The translations under genes were made by a program, and so were the position numbers. DNA of 7,623 bases from positions 6,242 through 13,864 of the forward strand of contig JAGTQO010000033.1 in assembly GCA_018396565.1 (NCBI GenBank), read 5' to 3'. Positions 5,226 to 7,623 of this stretch are shown here, in pieces. The notes under the pieces are model-generated. The model worked only from the letters and a program-made list of their open reading frames with translations, did no database searches and had not been told where the DNA came from. The stretch is from Candidatus Bathyarchaeota archaeon (lineage in GTDB: Archaea > Thermoproteota > Bathyarchaeia > 40CM-2-53-6 > RBG-13-38-9). Position 1 is the first letter of the stretch; each line of letters starts with the position of its first letter.

Positions 5226-6323
5226 ATGTCAAAGAGTGTCAAAGGTGTTGGTGATGGAGGACTCAACCTAGGACCAGACAAGGAAATAAACAGAGATATT
5301 TGGCTGAAAGATGTGTTCCCTGAGTGGGGAACAATTCTAAACAAGGAGATAGAGGAGACAAAGCCTGAGCAAAATACGTTTGTATTATGGTGGCTCGGCG
5401 GTGCAGCGTGGTGGATGAAAAGCGCAGCAGGCGCAAATATATGCATAGACCAGTATAGTGGTTCAGGTGGATCTGTGGAGTATAACGAGCTGTCAAAGTA
5501 TTCTGGGGTAATAAGGATGACAGGGGCGCAGAAGATGTACTGGCTAAGATGTATCCCCCATGTACTTGACATATGGGCAGTCAAAGAATGTGACGCTTTC
5601 CTATCAACACACATACATACAGACCATGCAGACTTCTACACTATAAAGCCTCTGCTTCAAAATACAAACTGTAAATTCATCGGACCTCCAAGGGTCGGAG
5701 AAATATATGAGAGATGGAAGGTTCCCAAAGACAGGGTCATAACTGTGAAGCCAGGGGACATGGTGAAGATAAAAGATGTCGAGATACATGCCGTGGAGTC
5801 GTTCGATAGAACAGTACTCATAACAGAGCAGGCAGACCTCAGGAAACTTACGATGGAAGATTTCGCAAAACTCATGGATCAGAAAGCGGTTAATTATGTC
5901 TTGAAGACACCATATGGAACAGTCTACGACGCTGGGGACTCGCATTACTCAAACATGTTCTTCAAGCATGGTAGACAGTTCGATATAGACATCGCCCTAA
6001 TAACATTCGGCGATAACCCAGACGGAATGACAGACAAGATGAATCCTTACGACGCGTACAGAGCTGCAAAATGTCTAAGGGCAAAGGTTTGCATCCCAAT
6101 GCACTATGAGAACTGGGGAATTGTGGAAGGAGATCCGACAGATCTTGAGATGATTGCAAATAAGAAGTTTGCACCATTCAAAGTATGCATAATGAGACCT
6201 GGAACAAAGTACGTCTGGCCTAAAGACAAGGATAAGCCCAGAATCTACTATTCACACCAAGTCGATGCAAGCAACTACTTCAGACCAGACCTTGTAGACC
6301 TGCCTTTCCCAGCATACCTCTAG
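5226..6323 (+). CDS. ulaG: UlaG-like metallo-beta-lactamase-fold hydrolase (L-ascorbate-6-phosphate lactonase homologue)
   Basis: A complete 365-residue protein resembling bacterial UlaG along its whole length: the N-terminal VFPEWGTILNKEIE (30-43), FVLWWLGGAAWWMKS (52-66), the metal-binding STHIHTDHADF (H129, H131, D133, H134), VPKDRVITVKPGDMVKIKDVEIHA (166-189), SFDRTVLIT (192-200), DAGDSHYSN (D238, H240), DKMNPYDAYR (270-279), PMHYENW (H293) and a C-terminal DLPFPAYL. In enterobacteria UlaG opens L-ascorbate-6-phosphate to 3-keto-L-gulonate-6-phosphate during anaerobic ascorbate use, after PTS phosphorylation. Here none of the PTS, UlaD, UlaE or UlaF genes is nearby, and a PTS is not expected in this kind of archaeon. 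The real substrate may therefore be another sugar lactone or phosphoester. The region between KTPYGT and the metal motifs carries an archaeal-specific stretch (202-220), but the core is intact. It is a single-gene unit with its own promoter and a strong SD. Gene symbol denotes homology, not proven activity. Confidence 0.88.
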   Translation: MSKSVKGVGDGGLNLGPDKEINRDIWLKDVFPEWGTILNKEIEETKPEQNTFVLWWLGGAAWWMKSAAGANICIDQYSGSGGSVEYNELSKYSGVIRMTGAQKMYWLRCIPHVLDIWAVKECDAFLSTHIHTDHADFYTIKPLLQNTNCKFIGPPRVGEIYERWKVPKDRVITVKPGDMVKIKDVEIHAVESFDRTVLITEQADLRKLTMEDFAKLMDQKAVNYVLKTPYGTVYDAGDSHYSNMFFKHGRQFDIDIALITFGDNPDGMTDKMNPYDAYRAAKCLRAKVCIPMHYENWGIVEGDPTDLEMIANKKFAPFKVCIMRPGTKYVWPKDKDKPRIYYSHQVDASNYFRPDLVDLPFPAYL

Positions 6324-6340
6324 GAAAACTACTATCACCT

Positions 6341-6359
6341 CCTTTCTTTTTTTAAAAAA
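6341..6359. terminator. Oligo-T / oligo-A terminator shared by the convergent ulaG-like and hflX genes
   Basis: Seventeen bases after the ulaG-like stop, the plus strand has CCTTTC followed by seven T and then six A. Archaeal RNA polymerase terminates on oligo-T runs without a strong hairpin. The same block presents six T to transcripts from the opposite strand, so it could serve as a bidirectional terminator, although it is about 180 nt beyond the hflX stop. Confidence 0.55.
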
Positions 6360-6507
6360 GTCTGGGCGTAGTCCAAAGACTCTTTACGTCTCTCGCTTAT
6401 GATATCCAACATATGTTTCATGATATGTATGAGAAAACGACGACGTTGAATCTAAATCGGCTATAAATTCATTAAAGAACAATTTTTGAGAGGAAGTTTT
6501 AGATGAT

Positions 6508-6531
6508 TAGATGACTACACATGTTCATCTA
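6508..6531 (-). other. 7-bp hairpin just beyond the hflX stop codon
   Basis: TAGATGA (6508-6514) and TCATCTA (6525-6531) are perfect complements around a 10-nt loop, starting 4 nt after the hflX stop on the minus strand. It may protect or define the 3' end of the hflX mRNA. No T tract follows directly, so it is not a bacterial-type terminator. Confidence 0.3.
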
Positions 6532-6535
6532 TGAT

Positions 6536-7623
6536 TCAAGAAGCAATCGGAGTTTTGACGGCGCCGAACTTCTCAAGCACAGAGTCTAGGACTAACTCAA
6601 CATTCTTCCCCGTCAATACACTCAAGGAACATATCTTCACATCCGGCATAAATCTCCTGAGGGTTTCATAGGCTTCCACAACATGGTTGTCATTGACAAG
6701 GTCTACCTTATTGAGACATAATATTTGATGGCGGGGCATCTCAATTCTCCTTGAAATACTGTTTATCGAAGAAATCTTTCTAACGAGTGTCCTAATCGAT
6801 TCACTTGCATCTACGAAGAGTAGAACAAGATCTGAATTTGATATTTCATCAAGAGTCGCGTAGAAGGCATCTATTATCATTGGATGCATATCCTCGATGA
6901 AACCTATTGAGTCGACGAGTATGCATTTGAAACCTCTCCAATTTATGAGTCTCGAGCAAGATGATAATGTTGTGAAAGGCCCTAAACCAACATCTTTAGA
7001 TTCTGACGTCACCTTGTTAAAGAAGGTTGTTTTTCCACTCTGAGTATAGCCTGCCAAGGCAACTGTTGGGAAGCCTAGTTCACGCCTCCTTTCCCTGAGT
7101 TTAGCTTTCATCTTCTTAACTCTACGCAGCTTCATGTTAAGATTCTTTAATCTTCTTCTAGCAGCTTTCTCATACTCTTTGAATGGGTAGTCTCCTGGAC
7201 CGCTCCACCCAACCTGCTCACCTAATATTCCCTTCAACTTTATGAATTCCCGCCCCCAAGAGAAGGTGTATCTCAGCTTCGCTAGCTCTATCTGCAACTT
7301 GGCCTCCTCAGTCATAGCCCTTTTGTTAAAAACCTCTAGAATGAGCAGGTTTCTATCTATAACTTTGACGTCACCTATTCTCCTCTGTATCTTGAAGACT
7401 TGGCTAGATGGAAGGGTGTTTGTAAATATGACCGTATCCACCTTCCTCTGGTCAACCATTCTCTTAAGCTCCTCAAGTTTTCCAATACCGATACAATGGC
7501 TATGATGAACACTATTCCTCTTTTGCACTAAGGTTCCAACAATTTCATAGCCTATGTTCCCAGCCATGCTTGATAATTCGCTGACTCTCGAAACGTTTCT
7601 GGGTAATTTACATTCAACAATGA
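6536..7623 (-). CDS. hflX: HflX-family GTPase, 5' end outside the window
   Basis: A translational GTPase of the Obg-HflX group that binds the 50S subunit; bacterial HflX splits or rescues stalled ribosomes. The ATG at 7567 gives 343 residues, but the frame stays open for 18 more codons to the right edge (reading IVECKLPRNVSRVSELSS), which fits the usual HflX N-terminal strand and helix. I therefore treat the gene as 5'-partial. From the ATG: N-terminal HflX domain with IGIGKLEEL (26-34), VIDRNLLILEVFNKRA (69-84) and EAKLQIELAKLRY (88-100); GPGDYPFKEYEKAARRRL (123-140) where bacterial proteins have a GPGE-type motif; a basic coiled linker (about 140-163); then the G domain with G1 GYTQSGKT (173-180), G2 FTT (198-200), G3 DSIGF (219-223), G4 NKVD (286-289) and G5-like SLSVLTGK (314-321). 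Convergent with the ulaG-like gene. Confidence 0.93.
   Translation of the reverse strand, partial: IVECKLPRNVSRVSELSSMAGNIGYEIVGTLVQKRNSVHHSHCIGIGKLEELKRMVDQRKVDTVIFTNTLPSSQVFKIQRRIGDVKVIDRNLLILEVFNKRAMTEEAKLQIELAKLRYTFSWGREFIKLKGILGEQVGWSGPGDYPFKEYEKAARRRLKNLNMKLRRVKKMKAKLRERRRELGFPTVALAGYTQSGKTTFFNKVTSESKDVGLGPFTTLSSCSRLINWRGFKCILVDSIGFIEDMHPMIIDAFYATLDEISNSDLVLLFVDASESIRTLVRKISSINSISRRIEMPRHQILCLNKVDLVNDNHVVEAYETLRRFMPDVKICSLSVLTGKNVELVLDSVLEKFGAVKTPIAS

Noticed and set aside
5204..5614. Minus-strand open frames overlapping the start of the ulaG-like gene.
   Set aside because: They are antisense to an unmistakable UlaG homologue and encode low-complexity Ser/His/Pro-rich sequence typical of shadows.
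6334..6343. ATCACCTCCT after the ulaG-like gene, identical to the conserved 3' end of 16S rRNA (a perfect SD on the minus strand).
   Set aside because: Only ten bases match, no rRNA sequence flanks it, and no start codon or open frame follows at the right distance on the minus strand. Treated as chance within a pyrimidine-rich terminator.
6360..6535. Possible small RNA or C/D-box RNA in the ulaG-hflX gap, prompted by a CTATAAATTC box near 6461-6470 and an AGATGATTAGATGA stretch.
   Set aside because: No CTGA D box or paired C'/D' motifs are present, and the TATA-like box leads only into antisense of hflX. The ACATAT/ATATGT dyad at 6409-6428 is short and AT-rich.

Overview
The window is archaeal. 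The support is ribosomal protein L18e next to RNA polymerase subunit D (Rpo3), an archaeosortase/exosortase-type membrane protein, an archaeal-type CoaBC with PAMH in place of the bacterial PAMN, and TATA-like boxes rather than -35/-10 elements ahead of most transcription units. RpoD carries two complete 4Fe-4S motifs. Several genes have Shine-Dalgarno sequences and TTG or GTG starts. The gene set and moderate base composition would suit a Thermoproteota (TACK) lineage such as Bathyarchaeia, but that placement is an inference; only the archaeal assignment is firm.

Layout. At the left edge, on the minus strand, rpoD (318-1166) leads rpl18e (337 to beyond the edge), with a 20-nt overlap. This is the start of the conserved archaeal rpoD-rpl18e operon, but the S13/S4/S11 genes that commonly precede rpoD are absent. 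Instead a 239-bp divergent control region separates rpoD from a GlcG/HbpS-family gene (1406-1831, plus). That region holds a perfect 9-bp inverted repeat built of back-to-back TATA-like boxes, plus a possible structured rpoD leader. Convergent to the GlcG gene is an archaeosortase-like integral membrane protein (1918-2931, minus) with a Cys/Arg/His active-site triad. Divergent from it is a two-gene operon, coaBC (start probably TTG at 3075, not ATG at 3042) followed by a nitrilase-superfamily amidohydrolase (4328-5101) whose TTG start overlaps the coaBC stop. A separate promoter with a 6-bp inverted repeat drives a close homologue of UlaG, a metallo-beta-lactamase-fold L-ascorbate-6-phosphate lactonase (5226-6323). 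Facing it on the minus strand is an HflX-family GTPase (stop at 6536) whose reading frame stays open to the right edge, so its N terminus lies outside the window.

How the genes relate. rpoD/rpl18e and hflX are information-processing genes (transcription, large subunit, ribosome-associated GTPase). coaBC makes 4'-phosphopantetheine for coenzyme A, and the translationally coupled nitrilase may act in the same or a neighbouring pathway. GlcG-like, archaeosortase and UlaG-like are single-gene units with no obvious partners here. I see no defence island, mobile element, CRISPR array, tRNA or rRNA. The points most worth follow-up are the coaBC-nitrilase coupling, the orphan archaeal UlaG with its candidate operator, the solitary archaeosortase, and the rpoD/glcG divergent control region.
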